DNA of 64,000 nucleotides from FW021-bin31 sp964478125 (lineage in GTDB: Bacteria; Bacteroidota; Bacteroidia; Chitinophagales; Chitinophagaceae), in the NCBI GenBank assembly GCA_964478125.1, contig CAYZGR010000011.1, positions 1 to 64,000 on the forward strand, written 5' to 3'. This document shows positions 8,204-16,908 of the stretch, piece by piece. Position 1 is the first letter of the stretch. Every line of letters starts with the position of its first letter. The notes beneath the pieces were generated by a model. That model did no database searches. It was not told where the DNA came from and worked only from the letters and a program-made list of their open reading frames with translations. Both the position numbers and the translations under genes were made by a program.

Positions 8204-8473
8204 ATGAAAGAGTTTACCATCCTTTTCATCTATAAGAATGAATCTCACCAGGCAGAGGTTCTCAAAAAGGAAAAGGTAGAGAAGACGGAATATGATGTGC
8301 GGCCGGTTGCCCCTGTAATAGTTCGGAAGTTTGGTCGTCAGATCAGAATTATGAAAGAATACGGAAATTATTGCACTAATCATTTAATGGAAACCGATTA
8401 CAAAGATCTTTTTCATGGATTGGTCAATGCGATCCAAAAGTATGAAAATATTATACCGGCGTACCGGAAATAA
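8204..8473 (+). CDS. Small hypothetical protein behind a sigma54-type promoter
   Basis: 89 residues, no family I recognise. The sequence begins MKEFTILFIYKNESHQAEVL, then a basic stretch (VRKFGRQIRIMKEYG) and an amphipathic C-terminal helix ending in IIPAYRK. It has no signal peptide or membrane segment, so it is probably cytosolic. The overlapping minus-strand frame at 8111-8383 is judged a shadow, because the plus-strand frame has the sigma54-type promoter at the right distance and ordinary composition. It lies among stress-type genes. Confidence 0.65.
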   Translation: MKEFTILFIYKNESHQAEVLKKEKVEKTEYDVRPVAPVIVRKFGRQIRIMKEYGNYCTNHLMETDYKDLFHGLVNAIQKYENIIPAYRK

Positions 8474-8557
8474 CTAAAACTTAGCAACAAAATCAAAAAG
8501 TATAAAATCGATTAGTGTAATCGTTCAATTCTCATTTTTTAATCAAAACGATATATT

Positions 8558-8725
8558 ATGTTAGGTTGGGCCGTAGTTTTTTTAATCATTGCCATCGTCG
8601 CAGCCGTTTTTGGATTTGGCGGGATAGCGGCTGGCGCAGTTGGAATTGCCAAAATTTTATTTTGGATTTTTGTTGTTCTCTTTATTATCTCGCTCATTAC
8701 CGGGTATACCAGGCGGAGAAGATAA
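8558..8725 (+). CDS. DUF1328 small membrane protein
   Basis: 55 residues, starting MLGWAVVFLIIAIVAAVFGF and ending in a run of four arginines. Two hydrophobic segments (about 3-20 and 31-49) are joined by a Gly/Ala-rich turn GGIAAGAVGIAK. Length, the Trp near the start, the FGFGGIA motif and the basic tail are those of the DUF1328/YtjA family of inner-membrane proteins, often stress-induced. The spacer in front holds a small hairpin (CGATTA-GTG-TAATCG, 8509-8523). It probably follows the 8204 gene, from the same or a nearby promoter. Confidence 0.85.
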   Translation: MLGWAVVFLIIAIVAAVFGFGGIAAGAVGIAKILFWIFVVLFIISLITGYTRRRR

Positions 8726-8986
8726 GAAATGAGGTCACGGGGTGAGATTTCCTCAACCTGGGAATAGATTTCCTCACTTTTTATGATGGGAGCATCCTAA
8801 CTGAAAAAAGGGTTCGGAGGTAAAGAAGGTCTTTAAGCTGAAGAGTGCTTAAGATAAATTTTGCCTCAAAAGAATAACCTTGGTTCTTTGAGATGGAAGT
8901 GAGATGTCTGAGAGGGGCGGACCTGTTATTCTTTTAAAGAATTGCCGCCGGATAGACAACCTTCGTGTAGGCAAGAATTGTTGATC

Positions 8987-9340
8987 ATGAAAAAGATCGT
9001 TTTTGTGGATGATGAACCTTTTATCCAGGAGATCGTACGGGCAAACTTTGAAAAGGGAGGATATAAAATCAGGGTATTTACCACCGGAGCTCCTTTGCTG
9101 AACGACTGTTACGACCTGCCCGATATCATCATCCTTGACAAACAACTCCCCGATATAGACGGGCTGGATATATGCCGAAGGCTTAAAAGCGATGAGAAAA
9201 CCCGTAATATTCCCATAATCATGATCTCTGCTAATCCGGCTATTAAGTCCCTCGCAAAAGAAGCGGGAGCAGAAAACAGTTTAGAGAAACCCTTCAGCTT
9301 AAAACGACTTAGAGAAATGGTCGCGGATTATGTGAGCTGA
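8987..9340 (+). CDS. Single-domain response regulator
   Basis: 117 residues forming only a CheY-like receiver: acidic pair Asp8-Asp9 (FVDDEP), phospho-acceptor Asp51 (IIILDKQLPD), switch Ser (MISAN) and the conserved Lys in LEKPFSL. There is no output domain, so it would act by protein contact or in a phosphorelay. I start at the ATG at 8987 because the receiver fold begins right there; the open frame reaches back to a TTG at 8942. The DUF4142 lipoprotein gene follows closely, and the sensor kinase on the opposite strand is a possible partner. Confidence 0.9.
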   Translation: MKKIVFVDDEPFIQEIVRANFEKGGYKIRVFTTGAPLLNDCYDLPDIIILDKQLPDIDGLDICRRLKSDEKTRNIPIIMISANPAIKSLAKEAGAENSLEKPFSLKRLREMVADYVS

Positions 9341-9398
9341 ATTGGACACCGATCTCCTTTACAGACTTTACATGCGCCGGCCAAAAATTTTCAGAAAA

Positions 9399-10037
9399 AT
9401 GAATAAACGAAATTTTGAAAGACGGATTTTTTATAGCTTGCTGATCACCGGCTTATCTTTTTCATTAAGCTCATGCCATAATACGAATACAAAGAGAAAT
9501 GCCGCGGATACCACTTATGGCATAAGTGGAACAGATTCTGCAGGCAATCTTAACAGGACCAAATTCTATTCTAACTCGTTGAAGCTTCAATCGGCCGATT
9601 ATTTGGTCCATATTTATGCCAACAGCCTTTTCAGCTTAAAATTATCCAAAGACGCTTTAACGCATAAGACGAGTAACCGTACCAAAAATATAGCCTCCTA
9701 TCTCATCAAAAAACATACTGCATTGAATAAGGAAATAAAACAGATCGCCAATCAGCTTAATGTCAGCCTACCGGATGATATCACCAACGAACAGAAAAAC
9801 GAGTTGGCCGATTTAACGAGAAAAAAGGGTCCCGAATATGAACAGAACTATTTTAATTTGATCCTTTTTCAGCACAAAAACTCATTAACGACCCTGAGAT
9901 CTGCGGAAAAGAGCAGTGAGGAGGCTATCCGAAACTGGGCAAAAGAAAGTACTCCCGGAGTCGAAACATACATTGACTCCATCACCTCAGGACAGAAAGC
10001 CGCTGATTCTTTGGATGTGAAATCCGTTCACCCGTAG
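9399..10037 (+). CDS. DUF4142 lipoprotein
   Basis: 212 residues from the ATG at 9399. A lipoprotein signal ends in LSSC with lipid-acceptor Cys26, so the protein is anchored in the envelope. The mature part is helical, with a ferritin-like/DUF4142 pattern: an N-terminal helix around SADYLVHIYANSLFSLKLSKDA, a central LIKKHTALNKEIKQIANQL with the His often seen in this family, and a C-terminal PGVETYIDS helix. The family is common in Bacteroidota near stress genes; function unknown. The frame also opens at a TTG at 9342, but only the 9399 start gives a proper signal peptide. Confidence 0.82.
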   Translation: MNKRNFERRIFYSLLITGLSFSLSSCHNTNTKRNAADTTYGISGTDSAGNLNRTKFYSNSLKLQSADYLVHIYANSLFSLKLSKDALTHKTSNRTKNIASYLIKKHTALNKEIKQIANQLNVSLPDDITNEQKNELADLTRKKGPEYEQNYFNLILFQHKNSLTTLRSAEKSSEEAIRNWAKESTPGVETYIDSITSGQKAADSLDVKSVHP

Positions 10038-10044
10038 AAGTTTT

Positions 10045-11454
10045 TTAATTCTCAAAATCAAGCTTTATGATAAAACGGGTACCTTTTCCGAGTTCACTTT
10101 CCGCCTCTATTTCCCCCCCATGGTTAAGAATGATGTTTTGCGATTGCATCAATCCCAGCCCGCTACCTCTCTTGGTTTTAGTGGTAAAGTAAGGCTCAAA
10201 TATCTTTGAGAGTGTTTCCTCATTCATCCCGGCGCCGTTATCCGATATCGTAATAATACATTTATTGTTCTTACCTTCTGTCTTAATCTTTAAAATACCA
10301 CAACCTTCTTCCATCGCGTCAAAGGCGTTAAAAATGATATTAGAAAAAGCCACTTTAATTTTCCCCACATCGAGGGATACGTCGCAAATATCACGGCTAA
10401 AATCTTTTAGTACTTTAATCTTTTCCAGTTTAATACGGTCTTCGGCTTCTGCCAGTATGGTATCCAATATTTTGTTGATGGAAGTAGCCTTTCTCTCCAA
10501 TGCCGGAAGGGCCGTCACTCTGAGAAAACTATTGATGTGATCATTGATCCTATCGCTGTTCCGTTTTATTATAACCAGATAATTTTTAAGCGTTTCCTCC
10601 TGAATTTCACCTTTCAGCTGGGTAACGGCGAGATTGATGTTTGTCAGCGGATTTTTAATTTCGTGCGCCGTTATGGCGGCCACTCTTCCCAGGCTGTTAA
10701 ACTTTTCCATGCTTTTCAGCCGCATATTCTCCCTGTTCATTTGTCGCAGTTCTTCGATCCGGGCCTCCAGCTCCTGGTGATATTCATTAGCTCTCTTTCT
10801 GGCCACCCGCTTCGCCTGCCGCTCCCTATTGTAGATCATAAGCATGTAAATAGCCAAAAAGAATGCAACTACCAACATGCTGTATCCCAGCACTTTTATT
10901 GAGACAGCCAGAGATTTTAAGGTCCGTCTCCGAAGCTTTTCTTCTTTTTGTATCCTTTGCTGTATATTGGAAATGACATCCGCAATACTGTCTACGGCCC
11001 CGGAAGAGCGAATACTGCTTTTTTTCAGAGAATCCAGAAATACGACCGTATTCCTACTGTTTTTCAAGAGTGATTCATGATTATCCTTTGTAAAAAGGCC
11101 GCTCAACAAATTTCCGAGGGTATCCAGCCTGTTCCTTTGTTTAGCAGATTGTGACGGGAACTGGTAGATCTTTCTGAACAGCGAGTCTATTCTTTGGCGG
11201 TTGCTATAATATTTATCAAGGATCTTATAATCTTTTGTCAGCGCATATTCACTCAGAGAGGCCTGAGCGCTTTTAAGGTTGGTAAGCATATCCGTGAGGC
11301 GGTCAAAGGTCGTATCTGTTTCCGCTATCAGATTACTCTGGGCAGTAAAATTCGTGCTCATAAATAGGGTGAGTACAAATCCTGCAATTAAAAAGATGAA
11401 TGCGACGACAAAGCCGATATTGATCCGTTTTATGCTCCGATAAAATGCCCCCAT
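10045..11454 (-). CDS. Membrane sensor histidine kinase
   Basis: 469 residues. TM1 about 12-33; extracytoplasmic helical sensor (34-185) resembling CHASE3, with LKSAQASLSEYALTKDY; TM2 about 188-208; a coiled linker; HisKA domain with phospho-acceptor His264 (AAITAHEIKNPL); HATPase_c with N box, DNGAGM (G1) and GSGLGL (G2). It autophosphorylates and passes phosphate to a receiver, probably the NtrC-type regulator at 6111 or the single-domain receiver at 8987; pairing is inferred from proximity. Convergent with the DUF4142 gene, 7 bp apart. Unlike most genes here it has a good Shine-Dalgarno (GGAGG at 11461-11465). Confidence 0.9.
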   Translation of the reverse strand: MGAFYRSIKRINIGFVVAFIFLIAGFVLTLFMSTNFTAQSNLIAETDTTFDRLTDMLTNLKSAQASLSEYALTKDYKILDKYYSNRQRIDSLFRKIYQFPSQSAKQRNRLDTLGNLLSGLFTKDNHESLLKNSRNTVVFLDSLKKSSIRSSGAVDSIADVISNIQQRIQKEEKLRRRTLKSLAVSIKVLGYSMLVVAFFLAIYMLMIYNRERQAKRVARKRANEYHQELEARIEELRQMNRENMRLKSMEKFNSLGRVAAITAHEIKNPLTNINLAVTQLKGEIQEETLKNYLVIIKRNSDRINDHINSFLRVTALPALERKATSINKILDTILAEAEDRIKLEKIKVLKDFSRDICDVSLDVGKIKVAFSNIIFNAFDAMEEGCGILKIKTEGKNNKCIITISDNGAGMNEETLSKIFEPYFTTKTKRGSGLGLMQSQNIILNHGGEIEAESELGKGTRFIIKLDFEN

Positions 11455-11520
11455 AATTTCCCTCCTTATTTATTATGTTTAAAGGTACTATTAATGGCCT
11501 ATAAGAGGTTTTGGCCCAAA

Positions 11521-11553
11521 TAAAAAACCGGGAACCCCAAAGAGGGTTTCCGG
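11521..11553 (-). terminator. Intrinsic terminator of the uppS-bamA-ompH operon
   Basis: On the minus strand a 10-bp GC-rich stem (11544-11553 with 11528-11537, one G-T wobble, 6-base loop) is followed directly by a run of six Ts. It lies 28 bp after the stop of the last ompH-like gene. Confidence 0.8.
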
Positions 11554-11580
11554 CCTGTAAATAAAATTTATTTTACGTTC

Positions 11581-12096
11581 CTACTTGATTCCAAGTTTGG
11601 TTTTAACTGCTTCCGTAAGGTCGTCTCCCTTGGGTTTTACCACCAAAAGACTGCTATCTCCCGGCACGTTCATTACCCAGGTGTATCCTTTGGCCTGGGC
11701 TACCGCATTTACCGCATTTTGCGCCTTGTCAATAATGGGTTGCAATAATTCCTGCTGTTTGCTGCCCACTCTTTGCCTCAGGGATTGTTGAAACTGTGCA
11801 ATGCGCCTTTGCTGGTCCTGTAGCTCCCCTCGTTTTACTTCCTTCACCGCATCGCTCATGGTGGTGCTGTCTTTTATAAATTTATTGGCATTATCCTGAA
11901 ATTCCTGTTGCATGGTTTGCATCTGCGTATAAAGATCCTGGCTGTAATTGGTAACAGCAGTATCGGCTTTTGCATATTCGGGCATATTGGTTACCACATC
12001 CTGCATATTCACGTAACCGATTTTCTGGGCGTTTACTGAAAAGGTACTGAAAGATGCCAATATTGCTACTGCCGCTATTATAACTCCCTTCTTCAT
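11581..12096 (-). CDS. OmpH/Skp-family periplasmic chaperone (second copy)
   Basis: 171 residues with a signal peptide (MKKGVIIAAVAILASFSTFS, cleavage after VNA). The mature protein begins with the family strand KIGYVNMQDVVTNMPEY, then a long Gln/Lys-rich helical hairpin (about 45-130) and a C-terminal strand (GYTWVMNVPGDSSLLVV). Skp-type trimers grip unfolded outer-membrane proteins in the periplasm and hand them to BamA, encoded two genes upstream. Last gene of the operon, followed by a clear terminator; 97 bp separate it from the first ompH copy. Confidence 0.92.
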   Translation of the reverse strand: MKKGVIIAAVAILASFSTFSVNAQKIGYVNMQDVVTNMPEYAKADTAVTNYSQDLYTQMQTMQQEFQDNANKFIKDSTTMSDAVKEVKRGELQDQQRRIAQFQQSLRQRVGSKQQELLQPIIDKAQNAVNAVAQAKGYTWVMNVPGDSSLLVVKPKGDDLTEAVKTKLGIK

Positions 12097-12193
12097 TGTG
12101 TTTGTTTTTGATTAAAAAGTTTTAAATAATTATAGAAATTTAAGTTCACTCCCGTTCCTAGTAATATTCAAAAAGCGGGGCGAAATTACATTT

Positions 12194-12709
12194 TTATTCT
12201 TTTATTCCCAGTATTTTTAAAACCGCATCGCTTTGATCCAGCTTAGGATCGGCATAAAATACCGTCATTCCGGTAGATTTATCCAGGATAAAATCATACA
12301 TTTTTTGAGCGGCAAGCTTTTGGACTGCATTGTAAACCCGGTCCTGAATGGGTTTTATGAGCTCTTTTCTTTTATCAAACAGGTCGCCCTGATAGCCAAA
12401 CCGTTCTTTTTGCAAATCCTGTGCCTCTTTTTCCAGCTGCATGATCTCGTCCTGCCTCTTTTTCTTCAGGTCCTCTGAGAGCATAACCTTCTCGGCATTG
12501 TACGATTTATAGAGCCGGTCTACCTTTTGAAACCTGGCATCTATTTCATCCTGCCATTGTTTGGCAATGGTATCCAGCTTCTGCTGAGCCTGGTTGTACG
12601 CGGGCATTTTCTCCAGGATGTAATGAGAGTCAATAACCGCATAGCGTTGTGCATCAGCCGCTACAAAACCGCCCAAAAACAGCAGAACGATACAGACGAA
12701 TTTCTTCAT
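12194..12709 (-). CDS. OmpH/Skp-family periplasmic chaperone (first copy)
   Basis: 171 residues from the ATG whose complement is at 12707-12709. This start gives a clean signal peptide (MKKFVCIVLLFLGGFVAADA). The frame opens upstream to 12766, but that would overlap the end of bamA and bury the signal. The mature protein has RYAVIDSHYILEKMPAYNQ, a long Lys/Gln coiled hairpin and a terminal FILDKSTGMTVFYAD strand. A tandem paralogue of the next gene; two OmpH copies after bamA are typical for Bacteroidota. Periplasmic holdase for outer-membrane proteins. Confidence 0.92.
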   Translation of the reverse strand: MKKFVCIVLLFLGGFVAADAQRYAVIDSHYILEKMPAYNQAQQKLDTIAKQWQDEIDARFQKVDRLYKSYNAEKVMLSEDLKKKRQDEIMQLEKEAQDLQKERFGYQGDLFDKRKELIKPIQDRVYNAVQKLAAQKMYDFILDKSTGMTVFYADPKLDQSDAVLKILGIKE

Positions 12710-12762
12710 GAGGCGTAAAATTGATAAAAAAAATTTAAAATAATTGTTAAAATCGTAATATA

Positions 12763-15615
12763 TCAATCCGGTTCATACCCCAGCATAAAGCTGAACTTGG
12801 TTGCATTTTTCAGACCGCCGCCCTTATGGAGCCTGTCCAGGCCTATACCGTAATCAAAGCCGAGCAGACCGAACATGGGCAGATGGAACCGCATGCCGAT
12901 ACCTACATCCCGGCGAAGTTCAAAAGGGTTGAAGTTTTTAATGCCGTCATATCCATTGCCCGCTTCCAGGAAGGCCAATGCGATGATGGTCGAACTCGGA
13001 TTGAGGCTGATGGGGTACTGAAGTTCCAGCGTATACTTATTAAAAATGGTAAAGCCCTGGTAGCCCGTAGGGGGATTCTGATTATCCGGATTAACGGTCG
13101 GATCGGAAGTGTAATAAACCGGGTACCCCCGCTGGGAAATGATATCTTTACCATAATAAATATAGTTGCTGATACCGTCGCCCCCTAACTCAAAACGCTC
13201 AAAGGGTGAAAGCGGCACGAGCGGGTTGTAGCGCCCTATAATCCCCATCTTTACGGCTGCTTTCAGCACGAAGGTTTTTTGATCTTTACCCTGGGGCCTG
13301 CCCAGCGGAAAGTACCATTCTGCCAGCATCCGGTATTTTTGATACTCAATAAAGCGGAACTTTTGCTGAGGCGTCATGTGATCATAATCTTCCCGCCCGT
13401 CAAACAAAGAATAGGGTGGTGTAAACTGCCCATACAGGTAAAAATGTGATCCCCTCGTGGGAAACAGGGGCTTGTCCGTGGAATTCCGGTCCAGGGTGAT
13501 CCGCAAATAGAGGTTGTTGGAAACGCCGGTAGAAAGCCCCGATTTATAAAAAATGGGGTCGCTGAAATAATTCTTTAGCTTAAAACGCTCATAACTCAGC
13601 TGGAAAGACAAGCTGAAGAAATCATCCGGCCAATGCAATTGTTTCCCATAGGATACGCTTACGCCGGTGGTCTTCATATATGCATCATTACTGAAAATAG
13701 GGATATATCCTGCTTTATATCCCGTGGGATTGCTGAATTTGTTGTGGTAATAAGTGATGCTGAACGGGTTCCGTTTTTTACCCCCCAGCCAGGGTTCGGT
13801 AAAGCTGAAGTTGAAGGAGCTGTAATAGCGCCCGTTGGACTGCAAACGGACAGAAAGTGTTTGTCCGTCGCCGCTGGGAAGCGGTCTCCAGGCATCCTTA
13901 TGAAAGATGTTGCGTATAGAAAAGTTATTGAATGACATTCCTATGGTCCCGGTAAGTCCGAAATACCCTCCCCATCCTGCAGAAAGCTCCAACTTATCGG
14001 AGGGTTTTTCGGTAACATGCCATCCTAAATCCACAGTACCATTCTGCGGATCGGGCTGAATGTCAGGAGGCGGTAACTTCTGCTCATCAAAAAAACCGAG
14101 CTGGGAGATCTGCCGCATAGAGCGGATGATGGCTTCGCGGCTGTATTTCTGTCCGGGAATGGTACGCAGCTCCCGGCGGATCACATGCGAGTTGGTCTTG
14201 TCATTTCCCGCGATGGTCACCCTGTTGATGTCGGCCTGCGGCCCCTCTACCATACGGATCTCATAATCAATGGTGTCATTATAAATATGGGTTTCCACCG
14301 GAGTGATCCTGTAAAACAAATACCCGTTATTCTGATACATGCTGAATACATTGAGCACATCCTGGTTAGGAGTGACGCCCAACCGCTTATTCAGCATCTC
14401 GAGGTTGTACACGTCTCCCTTTTTGACACCAAGGACACGGTTGAGTACAGAATCCGGATATTGGGTATTCCCTTTCCAGGTAATATTCCCGTAATAATAT
14501 TTATCTCCTTCGGTAACTTTTAATGCTACATCCACCCCTTTATCAGGGCTCCTGTATATCGTATCCGCATCAATGGTAGCATCGCGGTATCCTTTAGAAT
14601 TATAGTAACTGAGCAATTTATCTTTATCCTCCTTATACTTGTCCTTATTAAGTTTGGAGGAACTGAAAAACTTAATACGCACGTAGGGATCCAGAAATCG
14701 GCGTGTTTTGGTGAAAGAAAGGAAGCCCCAGTTCTTTAAATAATTTTTAAAACTTACAGACGTTTCCTTCCCATATACGTTCTTATCGGGGGAAGGATAA
14801 ATGCTCACACGGGTCCGCTCATGCGTACCCTTCATCTGACCGATCAGGGTTCGATCGGCGATATGATCATTACCACTAATAAAGATCTGGTTGACTTTCA
14901 CCTTGTTTCCTTTGTCAATAAGGAAAGTCAGGTCTACCGTGTTCAACAGATCCTTGCTGGGCGTTTCTACAATCTGCACTTTTACATCCCCATAGCCTTT
15001 ATCACTAAAATATTTTTTAATTTTATCTATTGCGGTCAGGGTGGTATTGCCCGTAATTACGCTGTTGGGTACGAGCGATACCTTATCCTTCAGTTCGCTG
15101 GCTTCGCTTTTCTTGATCCCTTTAAAATAAAAGTGTGCCAGCCGGGGTCGCTCGGTCACTTTTATGTTCAAAAAGATCTGATCTCCCTGTATCTTGTCTA
15201 TGAGGATTGCCACGTTGGCAAACAATTGCTGACTCCATAGCTTTTTGATCGCATCCGAGAGCGCATCTCCGGGTAAAATGATCTTTTCCCCTTTATAGAT
15301 ACCCGTTACAGAAGCCACCAGGCTGGGATCCAGGTATTTTGATCCGGTAACCCTGATCCCTGCAACCGTATAATGCTGCGGGTTATCAAAAGAAAAAGGA
15401 ACCGTTTTACTTTCGTTAACAGCTGTATCCGGGCGGGCAGGCCCCGTAGTGTCCTTAACCGGAAATAAAGCTGCATCAGGAAAGGGGGCAAGCGTTGTAT
15501 CCTTAGTCGTGGAAAGGGTGTCCATAACCATGGGCTGCTGTGCTCCGGCCACTTCCACTCCAGCCAGTAGACAAAAGCAAGAAGCAATAAAGTAATTAAG
15601 GGGTGATAATCTCAT
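12763..15615 (-). CDS. bamA: BamA/Omp85 outer-membrane protein assembly factor
   Basis: 950 residues: signal peptide (to about residue 25, ...VEVAGA), a Pro/Thr-rich linker, POTRA repeats (about 75-480; for example YTVAGIRVTGSKYLDPSLV, VNQIFISGNDHIADR, INRVTIAGNDKTNSHVI), then a 16-strand Omp85 barrel (about 530-950). The barrel has LFPTRGSHF and the FERFELGGDGISNY segment before the last strands. It inserts beta-barrel proteins into the outer membrane. The gene overlaps the end of uppS by 20 bp and is followed by two Skp-type chaperones, so assembly machinery and chaperones are co-expressed. Confidence 0.95.
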   Translation of the reverse strand: MRLSPLNYFIASCFCLLAGVEVAGAQQPMVMDTLSTTKDTTLAPFPDAALFPVKDTTGPARPDTAVNESKTVPFSFDNPQHYTVAGIRVTGSKYLDPSLVASVTGIYKGEKIILPGDALSDAIKKLWSQQLFANVAILIDKIQGDQIFLNIKVTERPRLAHFYFKGIKKSEASELKDKVSLVPNSVITGNTTLTAIDKIKKYFSDKGYGDVKVQIVETPSKDLLNTVDLTFLIDKGNKVKVNQIFISGNDHIADRTLIGQMKGTHERTRVSIYPSPDKNVYGKETSVSFKNYLKNWGFLSFTKTRRFLDPYVRIKFFSSSKLNKDKYKEDKDKLLSYYNSKGYRDATIDADTIYRSPDKGVDVALKVTEGDKYYYGNITWKGNTQYPDSVLNRVLGVKKGDVYNLEMLNKRLGVTPNQDVLNVFSMYQNNGYLFYRITPVETHIYNDTIDYEIRMVEGPQADINRVTIAGNDKTNSHVIRRELRTIPGQKYSREAIIRSMRQISQLGFFDEQKLPPPDIQPDPQNGTVDLGWHVTEKPSDKLELSAGWGGYFGLTGTIGMSFNNFSIRNIFHKDAWRPLPSGDGQTLSVRLQSNGRYYSSFNFSFTEPWLGGKKRNPFSITYYHNKFSNPTGYKAGYIPIFSNDAYMKTTGVSVSYGKQLHWPDDFFSLSFQLSYERFKLKNYFSDPIFYKSGLSTGVSNNLYLRITLDRNSTDKPLFPTRGSHFYLYGQFTPPYSLFDGREDYDHMTPQQKFRFIEYQKYRMLAEWYFPLGRPQGKDQKTFVLKAAVKMGIIGRYNPLVPLSPFERFELGGDGISNYIYYGKDIISQRGYPVYYTSDPTVNPDNQNPPTGYQGFTIFNKYTLELQYPISLNPSSTIIALAFLEAGNGYDGIKNFNPFELRRDVGIGMRFHLPMFGLLGFDYGIGLDRLHKGGGLKNATKFSFMLGYEPD

Positions 15616-16357
15616 TCTGTTTTATTTGTTCACTCGTTTTGCCAAATCGCCTTTCACGTGACTGAAAATCAATAATTGCCTCATAGAGGTTCTTTTTTCT
15701 GAAATCCGGCCATCGGGTTTCCGTGAAATATAACTCCGAATAAGCCAGTTGATAAAGTAAAAAATTGCTGATCCGGTAATCACCGCCGGTACGGATCATC
15801 AGTTCGGGATCAGGGAAAGGGCCGGTGCAAAGATATTTTTGAAACAACCCGGCATTGATAGATTCCGGGGTAATTTTCCCATTCTTAACGTCCGTACCGA
15901 TTTGCCGGGCCGCTCTTATTATTTCCCAGCGGGAACTGTAGCTTAAAGCCATGATCAGGTTCATCCGGGTGTTATGAACGGTGAGCGCAATAGCTTCTTT
16001 TAGCTCCTCCCGACAATTCGGGGGCAGGGTTTTCTCGTCCCCTATCATATGCAGGCGGATGTTGTTCTTTTGTAAGGTGCTTACTTCTTTATGAATGGTG
16101 GATACCAGCAATTCCATAATTCCCTGCACCTCTTCAGACGGCCGCTCCCAATTTTCAGTAGAAAAAGCGTAAAGGGTCAGATTGGCTACACCTAGCTCTG
16201 CACAGGCCTCTGAAATATCGCGCACACTCTGAACTCCCTCATGATGCCCATACAGACGATCCTGATTACGCTCTCGGGCCCAGCGACCATTTCCATCCAT
16301 AATAATGGCAATATGGTTTGGCAAACGGTGCAAATCAATTTTTTCCTTCAAACCCAT
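15596..16357 (-). CDS. uppS: Isoprenyl (undecaprenyl) diphosphate synthase
   Basis: 253 residues of the cis-prenyltransferase family. The active-site loop is IAIIMDGNGRWARERN with the catalytic Asp, followed by GHHEGVQSVRDI. The distal motifs TLYAFSTENWERP, PDPELMIRTGGDYRISNFLLYQ and ELYFTETRWPDF are all intact. It builds undecaprenyl diphosphate from FPP and IPP, the lipid carrier for peptidoglycan and surface polysaccharide. First gene of the operon with bamA (20-bp overlap). A well-formed promoter lies at 16444-16472. Confidence 0.95.
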   Translation of the reverse strand: MGLKEKIDLHRLPNHIAIIMDGNGRWARERNQDRLYGHHEGVQSVRDISEACAELGVANLTLYAFSTENWERPSEEVQGIMELLVSTIHKEVSTLQKNNIRLHMIGDEKTLPPNCREELKEAIALTVHNTRMNLIMALSYSSRWEIIRAARQIGTDVKNGKITPESINAGLFQKYLCTGPFPDPELMIRTGGDYRISNFLLYQLAYSELYFTETRWPDFRKKNLYEAIIDFQSRERRFGKTSEQIKQNEIITP

Positions 16358-16435
16358 CTCTTTTTTTTATAGCCTTTTCGGTATAGCAAATGAGCGGCTT
16401 TCAATACCCGGCGCTTCATTTTACGAAAGGGTGGG

Positions 16436-16472
16436 CAAAGATACAAAATTAGCTTTAAGGCTTTAGCTCAAA
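16436..16472 (-). promoter_or_regulatory. Promoter of the uppS-bamA operon
   Basis: On the minus strand TTTG (16469-16472), a 17-bp spacer and TAATTTTG (16444-16451) fit TTTG-N17-23-TAnnTTTG. A second exact -7 box, TATCTTTG, sits at 16436-16443 directly after it. Confidence 0.65.
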
Positions 16473-16566
16473 ACCGGAATAGCATGATTTAACAGGACTT
16501 TAACTTGAAAAACCGTCAGTCCCTTCCTGCTATCAACCTGCCACTTATGGAATACGGAATAAAGAT

Positions 16567-16908
16567 TTACATCCAGCCCAGCTGGGCTTTGCCTTCATCG
16601 CTTATCATATCCACATTCCAGGCAGGCTCCCATACCAGGTGAATATGGATATTCTTATCGGGAAAGTTGGATTGTAAAACTTCGCTGATATTTTGCGTGA
16701 TCATGGGCCCCATAGGACAGCCCCGGGAAGTAAGGGTCATGACGATCCAAAGGGTATTTTCTTCCTCTTCGTACCTGATCTCATAGACCAGGCCCATGGT
16801 CATAATATCCAGTCCCACCTCAGGGTCGTAAACCTGATGAAGTAGTTGTCCGGCCTCCGCTTTCAGAAATGCGTGAGGATCCGTGATGTTGATGTGTTCG
16901 TCCGACAT
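16567..16908 (-). CDS. DUF59/MIP18-family iron-sulfur assembly factor (SufT-like)
   Basis: 113 residues. The core carries VYDPEVGLDIMTMGLVYEI, the MTLTSRGCPMGPMI loop with the family's conserved Cys, and HLVWEPAWNVDMISDEGKAQLG. DUF59 proteins (SufT, PaaD, eukaryotic MIP18) help mature iron-sulfur proteins. As the last gene of an operon headed by an iron-sulfur repair protein, a role in cluster delivery or repair fits. The ATG at 16906-16908 is preceded in frame by TAA, so this start is firm, yet it lies 89 bp inside the upstream gene's open frame. Confidence 0.88.
   Translation of the reverse strand: MSDEHINITDPHAFLKAEAGQLLHQVYDPEVGLDIMTMGLVYEIRYEEEENTLWIVMTLTSRGCPMGPMITQNISEVLQSNFPDKNIHIHLVWEPAWNVDMISDEGKAQLGWM

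Noticed and set aside
8111..8383. 90-codon minus-strand frame opposite the 8204 gene
   Set aside because: Its composition is less protein-like, and the plus-strand frame has the sigma54-type promoter and better start context.
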